Both the position numbers and the translations under genes were made by a program. A DNA stretch of 64,000 nucleotides, from NCBI RefSeq assembly GCF_024679095.1, contig NC_066544.1:8317490-8381489 (forward strand), given 5' to 3'. How positions within the stretch are numbered: the stretch's first letter is position 1; each line of letters opens with the position of its first letter. Shown piece after piece: positions 63,463 through 64,000 of the stretch. The DNA comes from Eriocheir sinensis (taxonomy: Eukaryota; Arthropoda; Malacostraca; Decapoda; Varunidae). The notes under the pieces were generated by a model. It was given only the letters and a program-made list of their open reading frames with translations. It did not search any database and was not told where the DNA came from.

Positions 63463-63563
63463 AGTTAGGTTTTTTTTTTTTTTTTTACAGCAAAGGAGAC
63501 AGCACAAGGGCACCCAAAAAAAGGAAACAATAAAAAAAAAAGCCCACTACTCGCTGCTCCTGT
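63463..63563 (-). mobile_element. second short 3'-end copy of LINE family A
   Basis: The minus strand has GGAGCAGCGAGTAGTGGGC, CCTTGTGCTGTCTCCTTTGC and an A-tail of about 20. It shares both blocks with the copy at 61.1 kb. Lies 36 bases from a coding exon. Confidence 0.75.
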
Positions 63564-63598
63564 ATTAGTTAACTATTTACATCCGCGCCTGCACTCAC

Positions 63599-63785
63599 CT
63601 GCCTCTGAGGAACTTGTTGATCTTCTTGCTGCCGTTGCGGACGAACTCAGGCTCGCGGTAGTCCTCCCTATCCTTGTTCCTGACGTATGAGGCGTAGCAG
63701 AGGAGGGCGATGAGGGTCGGGAGCAGCACCGCCAGCACCGTGCCCGCCGTGATGCCGCCCTGCATGGTGAGGTACTCGGCCTCGC
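63599..63785 (-). CDS. membrane-spanning exon of the same protein
   Basis: Acceptor CTTCCCCAG at 63786; donor GGCAG|GTGAGT at 63598. The frame reads EAEYLTMQGGITAG, then a hydrophobic segment of about 21 residues (TVLAVLLPTLIALLCYASYV) followed at once by RNKDREDYREPEF, the positive-inside side. That makes it a type I single-pass protein with the ectodomain encoded to the right, outside the window. KKINKFLRG leads into the last exon, with phase 2 kept across the intron. Family not recognised; adhesion or receptor-type proteins have this layout. Confidence 0.75.
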
Positions 63786-64000
63786 CTGGGGAAGGGCGGC
63801 GCGTGAGGGAAGATATCGAAGGTGAGGGATGGAAGGGGACACGGAGGGAGGAATGGAGGGAGTGAAAATGGAAGGAGAGGAGAAGGGAAAGGAGTGTGTG
63901 TTTGAAAGGTGAAGAGGAAGGTGAGGGATGAAAGGGGACACGGTGGGAGGAATGAAGGGAGTGAAAAAATGGAAGTAGAAGAAGATACGGAATGAAGATG
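63786..64000. other. intron of the membrane-protein gene, purine-rich
   Basis: A loosely repeated gaaggtgagggatg and ggggacacgg-gggaggaatg unit (two copies about 90 bases apart). No further exon before the window ends. Confidence 0.6.

Overview
The window is animal nuclear DNA, most likely from a decapod crustacean and possibly a crab. The signs are genes split by GT-AG introns, very dense microsatellites (GA, CA, TA, AAT, ACT), several families of LINE reverse transcriptase, tRNA-derived SINEs, and cut-and-paste DNA transposons of the hAT, pogo/Tigger and piggyBac types. The species cannot be fixed from sequence alone. Nothing bacterial, viral or CRISPR-like was seen.

Layout. Bases 1-12,250 are repeats: a G-rich minisatellite, polypurine tracts, a 59-bp satellite present as two inverted arms, a C-rich CTGCAG minisatellite, microsatellites, and two tandem families at 9.5-11.4 kb. 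Bases 12,650-15,130 are one long 12-bp minisatellite. Bases 16,700-18,450 hold two decayed LINEs, and 18,450-21,150 has no recognisable gene.

The main gene is on the minus strand from 47,874 down to about 21,130. It is a complete GIGYF (GRB10-interacting GYF protein 1/2) gene. I assembled 22 coding exons by hand. All splice phases agree, and they give 1,554 codons before the stop. The N-terminal 4EHP-binding region, the PEW/FD motif region, the GYF domain (split by a 7-kb intron), a long Q/E/R coiled-coil region with a CAG-type polyQ tract, and the conserved C-terminal helical block are all present. Its introns carry LINE, piggyBac, pogo, hAT, SINE and satellite insertions. Intron 7 is a nest in which the order of insertion can be read from target-site duplications. 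A 2.2-kb LINE lies just upstream of the start codon, and a GC-rich promoter-like block lies at 51.9-52.6 kb.

The right end (57.8-64 kb) has two more genes. An apparently intronless plus-strand gene (57,808-59,280) encodes a secreted, Asn-sequon-rich protein of 490 residues with five 53-residue repeats; I do not recognise it. On the minus strand, the last two coding exons of a single-pass membrane protein (63,785-62,673) end in a C-terminus that fits a class I PDZ ligand. I see no evidence that the three genes work together.
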